The translations under genes and the position numbers were made by a program. Under the pieces are notes generated by a model, which had not been told where the DNA came from, searched no databases, and saw only the letters and a program-made list of their open reading frames with translations. A stretch of DNA of 64,000 nucleotides from Sternotherus odoratus. Taxonomy: Eukaryota > Chordata > Testudines > Kinosternidae. This document shows positions 48,346 through 59,589 of the stretch, one piece after another. The stretch's first letter is position 1, and every line of letters begins with the position of its first letter. The stretch is taken from contig JAVMKO010000003.1 in NCBI GenBank assembly GCA_032164245.1, forward strand, positions 43,092,890 to 43,156,889. The letters run 5' to 3'.

Positions 48346-49681
48346 CCTGGGCAATAGATCATAAAATAGAAAAGTCATCAGAAAAAGATAATATTGACGA
48401 GGTCGGCAATATCTTATGTTTCCCAGACCCCGAGAAATATGAAGAAGTGGTCATCCTTCCTCATCTCATTTCTTTCTCTTCTGCCATGTCCCAGCTCTGT
48501 GCTATAGCTGCAGAAGTACATCTGTGGGATCATACCATGGAATCATTACTCCCTTCTTCCATAGCTCCAGTTTAGATGCACCCAATCTTACTGTCTTTGT
48601 GCATGGTAGTGTAAGGAATGATCAGGGAGGCTGTGTTTTACTTAGGATCATATTTTGAGGGAAACGGTGGTCAGAAATTATTACAGAGTGAGTATAACAA
48701 CTCACATATGTTCATTGTGGTCATGTTTCTCCTATAAATTCTATTTTTCAGGGTTTAGTATCTCATCTGTTTCAAATCGCACTGGACCAAACTTGGTTTC
48801 CAGCCCAGATGCACATTTGTTTTGCAAAATAAAATAATTCTTAAATAGGATTCATTTTCAATTTAGAGATCAGCAAGGAAACAAAATTCTCAGGGGTTTC
48901 TACTTTTTTTGGCCTTCCCAAACTCAGTGGGCATGTTGATGCCAATAAATAGATGTTTTGGTCCAATATATTTACTTTCATTTTCATGTTTCCATAATGT
49001 AGTTTTTATAAATTACATGAAAATAAACTTCTGAATTTCCAGGGGTTTGAAAAAATATTGCTATGTAATGTTGTTCCATGTAGTGTTTGCCCTCTAATCT
49101 TTGTTGACAACTTACAAACCCGGTTGTGATGACCAGTTGGTTGCAGGACACTATTAATATTCAGAAGATTAATCACAGTAAGAATTACATGCACAAAGTC
49201 ATGCCCCATGCTGTTTGGACATGCAGAGGTTTAAGGGGAAGTACTGTACATACTTCCCTAAGTCTCTCTGTGGCTTCTCTGCAGCTAAGTCAGTGTGACA
49301 GTTAGGAGAATTGGGAGTGAGGAGAGCACCCTGGCTCCATTCTTCCCAATGTGCCAGCCAGCACAGCTGTACAGGTTCGGGGAAGTAGTAATTTGCTACT
49401 TGTAAGGACCATAAAAGATTACTACTCTTCTGGAGCAAGGGGAAGGATCACAAGTCTGAAGTATGATTCCTTCTCTGTGCCTCGCACAACTACATACCAC
49501 CCTTTATGAAGAGCATACTGAAAAAACAGTATCTAGCCCTAAAGGCCAAATATTGCTTTATTTCTATGTGCGCTGATCTCAGTTGACAGTAGAAGTTAAT
49601 GCAAAAATCAAAAGCATTATATTTATTTATTTCAATTTATTAACCTCCATGGGCACCCATCTAATGATCAGTGAACATTAC
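48346..49681. other. Intronic sequence, nothing recognised
   Basis: No supported exon or repeat. Confidence 0.4.
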
Positions 49682-49685
49682 GTAC

Positions 49686-50275
49686 TGTGGCAAATTACTC
49701 CCACGATATTGATGGGTCCTGCACTTTCTCTTCTTGTGGGGGAATTCAGGGAGCCTTATTCTTGCCCCTGAACAGGGTATTAACTGTCCCACAAGTATCC
49801 TAGAGGGGAGAAGCGGAGAGGGAGGGACCCAGGCCCGCCCTCTACTCTGGGTCCCAGCCCAGGGGCCCTGAGGATAGCGGTAAACCACTGGGATTAGCTA
49901 CTCCTTCCCCTGGACTACTTCCCTCTCCTACTCTTCAGCTTGTGGGGGGCTTCCTGCCCTCTCTCTACACAAGCCAGGTGTTCCTTTACTTAAGGTCTGG
50001 GTCTTTCTTAGCTCACCGCAGCACTTCTTCAAACTCTCTCTGCTCCAACTCCTCCAAACTGCTCTCTGCTCCAACACCTCCAAACTCCTTCCAAACACCC
50101 ACACCTGTCTGCCTGAGGCAGGGGGTTTTATAAAGGCCTTAATTGACAGCAGGTGTTCCTAATTAACCTGCTGCCTGCTTCCCTAGTCTACAGGGAGCCA
50201 CGCCCTAATGAACCTGGAGCTGATATATCTCCCCTCAAACACTCTGCCACAGCTCCCTGACCTTCCTCTATCACA
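49686..50275 (-). mobile_element. Solo LTR, 590 bp, 4-bp TSD GTAC
   Basis: Begins TGTGGCAAATTACTCCC, ends CTCTATCACA, flanked by GTAC at 49682-49685 and 50276-50279. The minus strand has GGCCTTTATAAAACCCC near 50135 as a TATA box. An internal partial tandem (CTCTCTGCTCCAACxCCTCCAA) lies near 50040-50090. The 4-bp duplication and TGTGGCA end resemble the LTR at 17259. Confidence 0.85.
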
Positions 50276-50279
50276 GTAC

Positions 50280-53120
50280 ATTAATATAAGCACTAATCAT
50301 ACCATATAATATAGGTGGAGATAGTAGCAAGAGATAAGGCTCTAAAGATTGTAGTTTGCACATCCTCAGGAGAGTTTTGTTATGGTTTGGCAGCATTATT
50401 TTCTCAGCATTGCTTCTGTACTGAGTATACTTCACCCCACAAAGCTCCTGTATATCAACCAGAATGAGCCTGTTCCATCCCACAGATTGACTGAGCAAGT
50501 GCCATCCTAGGAACTGAGCAGGACTTTCCCTGCTGTTTTTCCTCCTGGTTGCCCAGGGCCACTATGATGTTGGACACCAGCACTGAGAGCAGGGAGACTT
50601 TTTCCTGTGCTGTCAGTGCTCCCCCTGCTAGTGTCAAGGCAGTGTTGATAAGGAGGAATCATTCTAACTGAAATCTCAAAGGGATTAAGAGCAGAGATCG
50701 GGGAAAAAAGGATGATTGAAGCCAGCAGCATCTAGAATCAGAGGGAGCAGAGATGGGAGCTCAGGGAGGCAGAGGCAGGCTAGGTGTGGACAGATACAAA
50801 TGGTTCTCTAGGCACTAGAACACATTTCTGTGCAGAACATGGAATTAAACCCAGTATTCTTGAGTTCCAACATTCCTCTGCTGCCAGGATCTAACTGTAA
50901 AACCAAGAAGGCAAAGTATGTGTGTCTCTGTATGAACAGCGAATGAGGCAATGGTACTGTGGAAAAAATAGTAGGTGACTGTGTAATTAAAAACGGTACC
51001 ATAAAATATATGCACAAGGGGGTTGAATTAAGGTGGCACCAGCTACCTTAGTTCTGGCATTTCCTAACTTCTGAGCACTCAGCTGGTTACCATACTATTA
51101 AACTAACATAGGTTTTGTGTATGTAACAATATAAAGGGCTGCTCATCCTACCTTAAAACACAACTATCCGCCAGCAAACACCAGCTAAATTATCAAACAC
51201 AGGGCCATCTTGTAAACCCCTTGTTCACATTGTTGATCAATTACCTGAACAGGTAGTTCCATTGGTCTCTGTATTTACCAGTGTGGACCATTACTAAACA
51301 AGCTAGTCTGTAATAAGATAAATAATAAGTGGGTATATTGTGTCATGATCCCTAGAAAAGTACAGGTAAGCAAAATGTGGTTGCTAGCACATCAAATGTG
51401 GCTCAATCATCAGTCTGATCGGTTTTGACAGTTGCGCCTCTGAGAATTAATCTTACTATACAAAAATGATCCAACATAACATTTGACTGTACAAAGTCCT
51501 GTTTCAAAATCTAAGCCACTAGCCCCATTGTTTGCAGTAATGAGAATACTTTTAAGTATATCATATAATACTGCATGGAAAGGTTCTGAATAGTAAAAAT
51601 GTCATTGTTTCTGGTGTATTATATTCTGCCTACCCTGAGAGTTAGACTGGCATTCTAAACAGCTTCAAACAGCCATCATATTCAAAATAATTAACCTGCC
51701 ACAGAAATGTGTCTCACTGCCATCAAAAAGTGGAATTTCTCCTCCACCCCCCAAAAAATGAAGAGGTGAAAGAAGGGCACTATTGAATTTGATAGTTTAA
51801 ATGTCAATATCTCACAATTCTTCATTGAAAGGAAGAAAAACCATAAGGGTAGTATTTTTGAAAGTGCTCAGTATTGACCTAACTTTGCTACCATTGACAT
51901 CAATGGAAGATTTACTCAAGATCAAGAGGGGGAGCAATTGGGCCAGCACTGAGAACTTTTGAACAGTCCTAGCATAAATCTAATATTTCTAGTGTAGCTG
52001 TTTTGTGAAATATGTGTGATATATAGAATGCATGATGGTGTGGTGTGACATAGTGGTTTTATTGGTAGCCATTTGCAATCATTGGTTCAACTCATTTGTG
52101 ACTTTAATCTCCTGATTTACATGAGTGTTTCTGAAAGCAGAATCATACCCACTGAATCAATGGGAGTGTCCTAATTTACTCCAGTTTAATTCTGATCAGG
52201 ATCAGGACAGTTTTCTTTTAAATAGAATTGGTCTATATAGCTGTGCATTTTTCCCCATTTTTATTACTATTATAACTCTCCTAGTGCTATTCATTGGACA
52301 CATTATTGAAAGATTTAGTGTTAAATGGATGCATTGTGTATGCAAAACACAGGTTAAATTCAGTGTACTAAATTCAGAATGAATAATACTGTCCTTATGT
52401 TTTAAAACATGCCAATTTCTCTTACCCTATCATTTGTTGTAAATATTTAATTAGCTCAGATAAATGTACTTCATTGGCCTTAACTGTGTGTCACAATAAG
52501 ATAAGAGAAAGGAAAGCTAATAAAATAAAACTGTAAGGTGAACCAGAAGATATGCTTCAGAATTTATTATAGTTTAAATAAAATGTGTGAACATTTTTTA
52601 AAGTGGGTGTTGATATAGTATTGTTTGGCATTGTGCAAGGGACAATGTGTGAATAGAGGCTCCTAATGGAAAGCTTTAAAGTAGTTGGAGATCTGGTGAT
52701 TTTCTCTCATCTAAGATTCCTCCATTGTGTCTGTGTTTGTTTTTTATGTAAAACTGATTTGAAGGTAATATGATACAAGTGTTGCCTTTGGGCATTGAAA
52801 AAGCTAGTGGCATAAGATGCCAACGTGGGATAGTGTGAATTGTACTCTGAAGTGGAATTGGGGATCACAAATCTCCACTTCCTGAGGGCCCTGGCTTGGA
52901 GAAATCACACAGAGGGGGGTTATCGGAGGCAGAAGAAGTGAACAGAAGAGTGATCCGGTGAATGAAAATTAAACGTAGTTATTTCCCTCCTTCCTTCCGC
53001 CACCGCCCCATGTCTTCCTGTTTCTTTTTCTCATTTCAAGTCATTTAGTGACCTAGAGTGAATTGACAAGAATTGACAACACATGCTGTTACTAGCAGCA
53101 GTGGCTCCATTTGATCCCTA
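50280..53120. other. Intronic sequence, one palindromic repeat
   Basis: No gene found. It contains the palindrome at 51854-51966. The frame at 52125-52382 has a hydrophobic stretch but no splice or homology support. Confidence 0.4.
51854..51966. repeat. Palindromic TTTTTGAAAGTGCTCAGT repeat
   Basis: TTTTTGAAAGTGCTCAGTAT at the left and AGCACTGAGAACTTTTGAAC at the right are inverted. The middle holds the CATTGACATCAATGG dyad. Same family as 39421-39535. Confidence 0.7.
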
Positions 53121-53130
53121 GACACGGGGC

Positions 53131-53143
53131 GGGGGGGGGGGGG
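53131..53143 (+). repeat. Poly-G run
   Basis: Uninterrupted G run preceded by CGGGGC, at the left edge of the CpG-rich block. Confidence 0.9.
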
Positions 53144-53219
53144 AGAAATCCAATGGTTATCCTCTAAATATGAGCCATGTAAAGATAATAGGCTTGATTT
53201 AGTTAAAACCGAGCCTTTC

Positions 53220-54130
53220 TCCTGTATAACTGATCCCAGTCCTGCGTGCCACAGGCAGGGGAGATGGGTTTCCCCCTCTCTCTCGCTTTTCGCACAAAGA
53301 AAATGTGGGTCGATACCATTTTTATTGTTCTGCTGGGGTGGATTTGAGCGTTTTGAATGTCTAATTGAATCGGAAACAAGTTTCGTCTTTTTTTTTTAAG
53401 GGCAGAGCGTGGAAAGCCCCATTAAAATGACCTCTTTGGCTTGGGCTTAGCCCGGTACAGTTGCCCCCAAATAAAACAAAATAGCCGGGAAGGGGGGAGG
53501 GAGATGGGGAAAGGTGAGTTGGGCTGAGTGATGTCTGGAGGGCGAACTCGTGTCTCTTTAGCGTGGGCTGCTGTGCTGAAATCCGTCCCTCTGTTGGAGC
53601 CGAGGCAAAGGCGATAGTCGGAGGCATCTGATGCTGCCGTTTACAGGGTGAAATTTCCAAGGCTGGTCGTTTAAAAAAACCCAACACCCTTAACAAAAAT
53701 AGCCAGAAGAGCAGAAGACCCGGCGTCTCCCAATGCAACCAGTGTAACCCAGACAGACATTTTAAAGCCATCTGCGTTTAAACTAACCACGCACACCGCA
53801 GAAACAACACTAACGACCACCCTAAAAAACAAGCAGCAAGAGACAGACAGAGCTGGTATGAAAGAGAAACAAGCCTGTCTTCCCCCCCGCTCCCAACCCG
53901 CGATCAGTTTTTGCAGTGATCTGAGGAGGCTAGGAAGTGGCTGGCCGGCCGCGCACAAGGCGGCTGCTGGTAGCAGGGGGCTAGGCGAGGTTTCAGCACG
54001 AAGATCTCTGGACAGCTCACTGCACGCAGCCTGGCTGTCTCCCTGCTTCTTCTCCCCGCTCCCCTCGCATTACTGTACAGCTGGAGATGCATCTAAATGA
54101 AATCCCTTTGAACAACAAATAGATCTCTTC
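53220..54130 (+). promoter_or_regulatory. CpG-enriched block just upstream of the GPS exon; candidate internal promoter
   Basis: CpG dinucleotides are frequent here (several tens by eye in about 900 bp), whereas the surrounding intron has only a few per kb. The densest part is 53860-54070, with GGCCGGCCGCGC near 53941. A G13 run lies just before it (53131-53143). No repeat family is obvious and no TATA box is clear. The block ends about 110 bp before the ADGRB3 GPS exon. It could be an internal CpG-island promoter or enhancer of ADGRB3, or an old GC-rich insertion. Function is inferred from composition and position only. Confidence 0.4.
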
Positions 54131-54210
54131 TGTCCGGGAACTACGCTAGACTCCCCTCTCAATTAAGCTGCATTTTCGCTTCATGGAATTGACCGTCAGG
54201 CATAATTATC

Positions 54211-54242
54211 CCGCTTTCTCTCTCTCTCTCTCTCCTTTGCAG
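54211..54242 (+). other. ADGRB3: Expanded (CT)n polypyrimidine tract and 3' splice site of the GPS exon
   Basis: The acceptor is preceded by an almost pure CT dinucleotide run (about nine units) followed by CCTTTGCAG. The microsatellite itself serves as the polypyrimidine tract, so its length may vary between individuals. Confidence 0.8.
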
Positions 54243-54369
54243 GAACGACTCTTTGGGAACCTGGTCCACCCAGGGATGTAAAACTGTGCTTACCGATGCA
54301 TCCCATACGAAATGCTTATGTGATCGTCTCTCTACCTTCGCCATTTTGGCTCAGCAACCTAGAGAAATA
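54243..54369 (+). CDS. ADGRB3: ADGRB3 (BAI3) internal exon encoding the GPS autoproteolysis motif
   Basis: This 127-bp internal exon belongs to adhesion G protein-coupled receptor B3, a synaptic receptor of neurons. Its first base completes a codon begun in the preceding exon, and the next 42 codons are open. The peptide runs [12 protein letters not shown], then [19 protein letters not shown]. This is the C-terminal end of the GAIN domain: the GPS tryptophan, the cysteine pattern C...CxC, and the R-L-S site where adhesion GPCRs self-cleave between L and S. The acceptor is a (CT)n-rich tract followed by TTTGCAG, and the donor is GTAAGT right after the last codon (ATA). Splicing to the exon at 56023 gives a continuous frame ([13 protein letters not shown]) that matches my memory of vertebrate BAI3 rather than BAI1 or BAI2. 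The extracellular CUB and thrombospondin exons are not in the window. Confidence 0.95.
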
Positions 54370-56022
54370 GTAAGTAACAAAGACAAAAATCTAGGTTTAA
54401 TGGAAAAGCAGTAAGATTTATTGAGCAGCTTCTCTGTCAGGTAGATTTCAGACGTTGCATCGAGGAATTGTTTAAATACTGCAGGTTGGCACAATGTTAT
54501 TAGTCTCCTGTTATATATTGTAGCTCAAATAAATGAATTCCAGATTCTGTGATATAACTAAATCCTAGTCAATTTCGGACAGCTTCCATCTCAGAAAAGC
54601 CTTCTAACTGTAATGCAAATGTTTTGAAAACTTTCATATTGAACGATTATCAACTAAACAGACTTTTTCAAGGGTGTTAATCTTTCAAGAGGAATGTAGA
54701 AGGTTTTATTGCTGTTAGTAGAATGAAAACCCTAGATAACGTAGTTAAACAGATTGCAGATCTGCATTGGACGTGTTCAGTACAGGTTTTCTGTGTTGTC
54801 TGTTGACGTGTTTAAGAAAAATAACAAAGTTTGCATGGAAAGGAGTGACATAAAATGTAGAAGCAACTCCTCTAGGTATTATTGCATGTAAAAATAGTCC
54901 AAAAAGCAAATCGTTGTGAAGTTGAACCCAAAGGGGCAATAATTTGGTTTTCCTCTTTTTGGAAGTGTATAATCAGAGATTGTTTTTAGCAGTAAGCTTC
55001 AGCTGTTTGGAAACAAAGTGGTTGAAATAAAGCATGACTTTCTGTGTAAAATCTGGCCTAAAAGTACATTAGTCGTAGCTCTTGTTTGGTTGATGAAAGA
55101 TATCTTGATAAAATGCAATTTACAATGCATACTTGAGACTTTTAAAAAGCACATTGGTAAGCCATATAGAATATCTCGTCAAACTTTTAGGTCTAAATCC
55201 TTTAATTTGCATTACCCAATATCATGTTAATTTTAGAATACACAGATATTATGCATTAGATATCCTTAATGCATAATACTGATGTCTGAGACTAATTGTT
55301 TTACAGCAAGAAAACAAGTTTGTTTTTCAAGGTCATGTATTTATTTTTCTACTGTTATTAATTCAGTATAGTACAGATTAAATAATTCTAGATTTTGAAG
55401 TTCTTCAGAAGAAGCATACAATATTTTTGTGTACTCTTTTATTACCATTTCTTCTATATGATTAGAGGCCTAAGAAAACTATGTTGTGAGAATACTGGAC
55501 TTCAGACAAAGTTATTAAAAGTCCTAAAGTTTGGTAATTCTTCAGTGAACATGAATCAGATCTTGGATAAAGTACTGGATGATATTTAATAGCTGTCAAT
55601 AATACAAGCTATTTGTTTAGCACATTATTTTCAAAATATTTCTACCTTTCAAGGAAAATAAGTATTTAAATGAATTTTAACTAGGATGCCTTTTACACCT
55701 AAATTAATACTATGGTATCCTACTAAGTTATTATATCACCATTTGCTTTATTTTACAAAACATTATGTAGTGGTTTAATAAGACATTTTAAGGCTCTAAG
55801 GCCTCTCTGGATGGCATCAGTAATTCAAGAGATCTCATAGATATGTATGGATCAAATTGGGAATTAAGTTAGAATGAGTACATGTCTGCTTCATACCTAA
55901 TATTACCAAGGCTGGCTATGATACCATAGTTGTTTTAAGCATTTTCCTTTTTATTGCTCTTTTCTGGCATTTTAATTCCTGGAAGATGGTTTTCTCTCAC
56001 AGTAGTCTGTTGTAACCTACAG
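54370..56022 (+). other. ADGRB3: ADGRB3 intron between the GPS and TM1 exons
   Basis: A 1653-bp phase-0 intron bounded by GTAAGT and CTACAG. AT-rich, with no repeat recognised. Confidence 0.9.
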
Positions 56023-56126
56023 ATCATGGAATCATCTGGCACCCCCTCAGTAACCCTAATAGTAGGCAGTGGTCTCTCATGCTTGGCCTTGATCACCCTA
56101 GCAGTTGTCTATGCAGCACTATGGAG
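56023..56126 (+). CDS. ADGRB3: ADGRB3 (BAI3) internal exon encoding the start of the 7TM domain (TM1)
   Basis: This is a 104-bp exon: 34 codons plus two bases of a split arginine codon. It starts in phase 0 after CTACAG and ends before GTATGT. The peptide [18 protein letters not shown] continues through [16 protein letters not shown], giving a short linker after the GPS exon and then one hydrophobic helix of about 24 residues, TM1 of a family B2 receptor. The split AG|G codon joins the exon at 59487 to make WRYIRSERS, the first intracellular loop. The second codon is an ATG with A at -3 and G at +4. Open frame continues into the intron on both sides, so naive translation overruns the exon, but the splice signals and homology fix the borders. 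The upstream intron is 1653 bp. Confidence 0.95.
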
Positions 56127-57159
56127 GTATGTGATTGATGACATGGTTGAATGGAAATGCACAATTGTTTGGAATTAAATTAGTAGTTCAGGATGCCAGT
56201 AGATATGTTCCTATCTTCTATATGTAGTACCAGTAGGCATTTTTAAACAAAATAGCTATACACTGCATGTTGCAATTGATCTGTAATAAATCTGATTAGT
56301 GTAATTGATTTGCTTGTCTGTCTTGGTCCACTGGTGACATTATAGCCCATACTTTCTCTCCCCTCTTCAGTATTAATGATATTGCCCTTTCAGTGCAGTA
56401 GTCAGACAGCTAATAAACGCTTTACAGGATTCCTCCAGAGGTGAATTCTTATATTTAAATCAAGGCTTATGGCCTATTTCCTGACCCACTTTTCCTCCAT
56501 TTACATTTGAACATGAAGTATTTGTGTAATATAATTTACATAGGAAAGTCATACAAGTTTCAGGTTTTGCAGGTTCACAGATGTTCAGACTGCTATGCTT
56601 GAGTCTGCATACTTCAACTGCATCATTCATTGATGGGAACAGAATGAAGCAGTCTGCCTTCAAAAAACATGTTTGCTTGAGACATTGTGACACAGTCTAA
56701 TATTGTGGCACAGTCTACTGAACGTGCTCTGCACCTTATGAACCTCTTAGGATCATAAATGCAACTGAAAGGCATGGAGAAATTCAGTAGGAGGTGGGAT
56801 TTAAAATGGCATGATTAGTTAGTGCAGAAGAAGAAGAAGAGTGAGAAGTACATAAAATAATGAGGGACAGAGTCAGCTAACTAGGGACAGCTATTTACCC
56901 TTTCCTATAATACAAAAACAAAAGGACACTTGATGAAATTAAAAGACAAAAGCTTAAAAGGATGGAAAATGTAATATTAACCAATGGAATATGCTGCCAC
57001 ACGTTATTACTGAAATAAATAGCTTAGTTACCAAAATAAATAGCTACATTTCTCTCTGTGAGAGAAAGAAAAAGAGAGAGGATTAGACATTTTTATATAA
57101 TTAATATGCAACACCTGGTTATTCCAGCCAGGATAAAAATTATAAGGATTATCAACCAT

Positions 57160-57465
57160 CATGTCAGCATCAACCACCAATCAGTTCCTAGTCACAGACC
57201 CTACTGCTCCCTCTGCCCCGCTTCAACCTGCCAAGTTGTCAGTGGCCCCTTCTTAGCAAATTCCTGACTGCCCACGGCCTCAGTGCAGCAACCAGCTCCA
57301 CTGGGGTCTTCAAGATAACTCAAGCTGAAGATCCAGTGCAGCTCAAACAATGACACACATTGTCGAGAAGTGCCCACTAACCAGTGCAGCAGTAAATTCC
57401 AAGAGTTCCACTTGACCACTAAGAACACTATTGCTTGGCTTGGCTAATATTCAAATGCTAAATAA
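57160..57465 (+). mobile_element. LINE fragment, C-terminal end of ORF2
   Basis: The + strand encodes QTMTHIVEKCPLTSA near 57347, matching the 'QTxxHIVxxCPLT' zinc-knuckle-like signature found at the end of some LINE reverse transcriptases. GTCAGTGGCCCCTTCTTAGC lies upstream. A stop follows within about 20 codons. Family not assigned. Confidence 0.5.
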
Positions 57466-58524
57466 ATAAATAGGAAATGAACTGAGTATAAGATGGCTTC
57501 AGGAAGTGATTGCCAACTCCCCAGCTGCGGAATTGGTGGGTTCATTATGGGATTATTGTTGTGTCTTGTGATGTATCTAGCATTGTTGGAGACCCGGTAT
57601 GAACCTGAATGTATTAGTGGTGGTTTCCAGTAAACTGGGAAAGTAATTGTTTAATGTGACCTGAGAGACATAAAAACAGGGTTTGGATGAAACTGAAGAA
57701 AGAATGATTTAGATTTATATCAGGAAGTATGTGCTAAAAGTGAGGCCTTTTTAACTGTAGAATGACTTTTGAAAGCCCTAGTATTTGAGTTATTTAAATC
57801 TAAAGTGAGCAAAGCTTTCAGGAGTACACTTTAGTCAACAGTCTGCATGGGCAGAAATATGGACAGTGGATCTAATAAGGGTTTTCCTGCACTAACTTTT
57901 GTGATTCTTGGTTCCTGAGGGCTTAGTTATGTCACACTTGAAAATATTTTTAGTTAGGAGAAACCCCCTACAATTTGTCTGGATTGGCAGTGTCTGCTCA
58001 GAAGAGGCCTAGAACTTTAGCATAGTAACATTGCTGTTCGGAAGAAATAAGGTGCATTAGCAAAGCTACTGAAAGCTTGCACATCATCTGCCTGGCTCAG
58101 GGCAATGCTCTGGGCCCCAAACTTTCCTGAACACTAAATCTAGCCACACATTAAGTAGCAAAAAACTGTTCTTATACTGTGTTTAAATTTGAGCTTCTTC
58201 ACTGTTCCAGGGTGTTTGATGTTGGCGACTGGTTCAGGTCCATCACTAATAAGGAGTTAGAGAGTAGGAGTGAGTAGGCAAATGCATTAGCCTTTTTGTG
58301 TTCATCTGCCAAATCACACACAGCCTTGGGCATTATACTTGTTTTATTTATAGGAGGAACATTTTGGGGCTATCTTGTACTCTTTTTATGAAAAGTGTAA
58401 TGGAATCCTTAACTTATAACTACACAACTAGGCAGAAAGGACAATAATTTATTTTCTGTCCAAAGCACAGCACTACAAACTACCCCTCTTCACTGTGCCT
58501 TGAAGTGTCAGCTATGGTTATGCA

Positions 58525-58733
58525 TGTAAAATATGGGCACCCACAGCTCTCAGTGATTTAAGTCAATGGCGTTTCAGGACACCTCTGAAAACCAGACCAA
58601 TAATACGGTTTCTTGAAATAGTCATCCTTGTTTTGGTGTGCTTCAGCATATAAAACACAATGTAGCAGAATGAGGACATTTACATTTTAAGAAACCAGCT
58701 GATACAATTGTATTTTGTTATCCTATCAACCAT
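58525..58733. repeat. Left copy of a ~210-bp direct duplication flanking the TM2 exon
   Basis: This matches 60522-60731 over its whole length with about 15 differences by eye (roughly 93% identity). Shared landmarks in order are ATATGGGCACCCACAGCTC, GTGCTTCAGCATATAAAACA and TTGTATTTTGTTATCC. Similarity stops sharply on both sides. Confidence 0.9.
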
Positions 58734-59486
58734 TTTCCCAATAGACTTGTAAAATGAATAATATAACAAAAGTTGGCAAAAGAGAATATGTGATACTCAC
58801 TACTATAATTTAATATCTACCAGTACAAAGATCAGATATCTTTGCTATTTGGTGATACGAAGATGAAGGATTTATTGTATTATCACTTCTGCAAACACAT
58901 TATTTTGTAAATGTAGTCTAAACTTCAAGATTAATTTGTGTTATAATTATCCTAGTAATGTAAATGTTTAAGAATGCACTGCCATGTTATCACTATACTG
59001 CATCTGAATTCATATTGTGGGCCGTATCCTGCTTTGGATCTGCCCCTCTATGAACATTCCCATAGAGGAGCAGACAGCAGAAGAAATTATATTACTATTG
59101 ATCTGAATTTATGCAGTCACATTATTATCAATATGATGTCATATCAATAATAGCAATGGTTTATAATGGAAGCTAGATAGACTCTAGCTTTAATGTCTTG
59201 AGACATTCTGAGGGAATTATAAATATATATATATTTCCAATATATAATGGAACCAAAAACTTTTCTAACTGGCATATTATTTTGTCTTAGTAGGAGATAC
59301 CAAACAAGTAATAATGTTTAATAGAAAATTATCTCTTGAAATTCTGGTAACAGAGCTCTCACATTTTAAAATGTCACCAGAATTTCTAAGAATTGCATTC
59401 ATGTGTTTATGGCTGCTTATCTGTTGTTATAATATTTTCATTTTCATTGGCTTTAGAATCTTTTTATTCTATATTTATTTGGACAG

Positions 59487-59589
59487 GTACATCAGATCTG
59501 AGAGGTCAATAATTCTAATTAATTTCTGCCTATCTATTATCTCATCAAATATTCTTATACTGGTTGGACAAACTCAGACACATAACAAG
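59487..59589 (+). CDS. ADGRB3: ADGRB3 (BAI3) internal exon encoding ICL1 and TM2
   Basis: This 103-bp exon has one base completing the arginine codon from the previous exon plus 34 codons. The acceptor is TTTGGACAG and the donor is GTATGA after the lysine codon AAG. The peptide [18 protein letters not shown] followed by [16 protein letters not shown] contains the first intracellular loop (YIRSERS) and transmembrane helix 2. With the previous exon it gives 69 uninterrupted codons. The [13 protein letters not shown] ending fits BAI3 better than the paralogues, which from memory have ALILIGQTQTRNK. The next exon (ECL1/TM3) is not in the window, so the following intron exceeds 4.4 kb. Two copies of a ~210-bp direct repeat lie on either side of this exon. 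Confidence 0.95.

Larger units (their letters stand above)
56127..59486 (+). other. ADGRB3: ADGRB3 intron between the TM1 and TM2 exons
   Basis: A 3360-bp phase-2 intron bounded by GTATGT and GGACAG. It contains a LINE remnant (57160-57465) and the left copy of the 210-bp duplication. Confidence 0.9.

Noticed and set aside
52125..52382. Frame with a hydrophobic stretch near 52250 considered as another receptor exon
   Set aside because: No acceptor/donor pair in phase and no resemblance to adhesion GPCR helices.
53361..53958. Minus-strand frames in the CpG-rich block as an antisense gene
   Set aside because: Composition explains the open frames. No splice signals or recognisable domain.
55954..56178. 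A 74-codon + strand frame taken as a complete small membrane protein
   Set aside because: Only 56023-56126 is coding. The rest is intron read-through, as the splice sites and ADGRB3 homology show.
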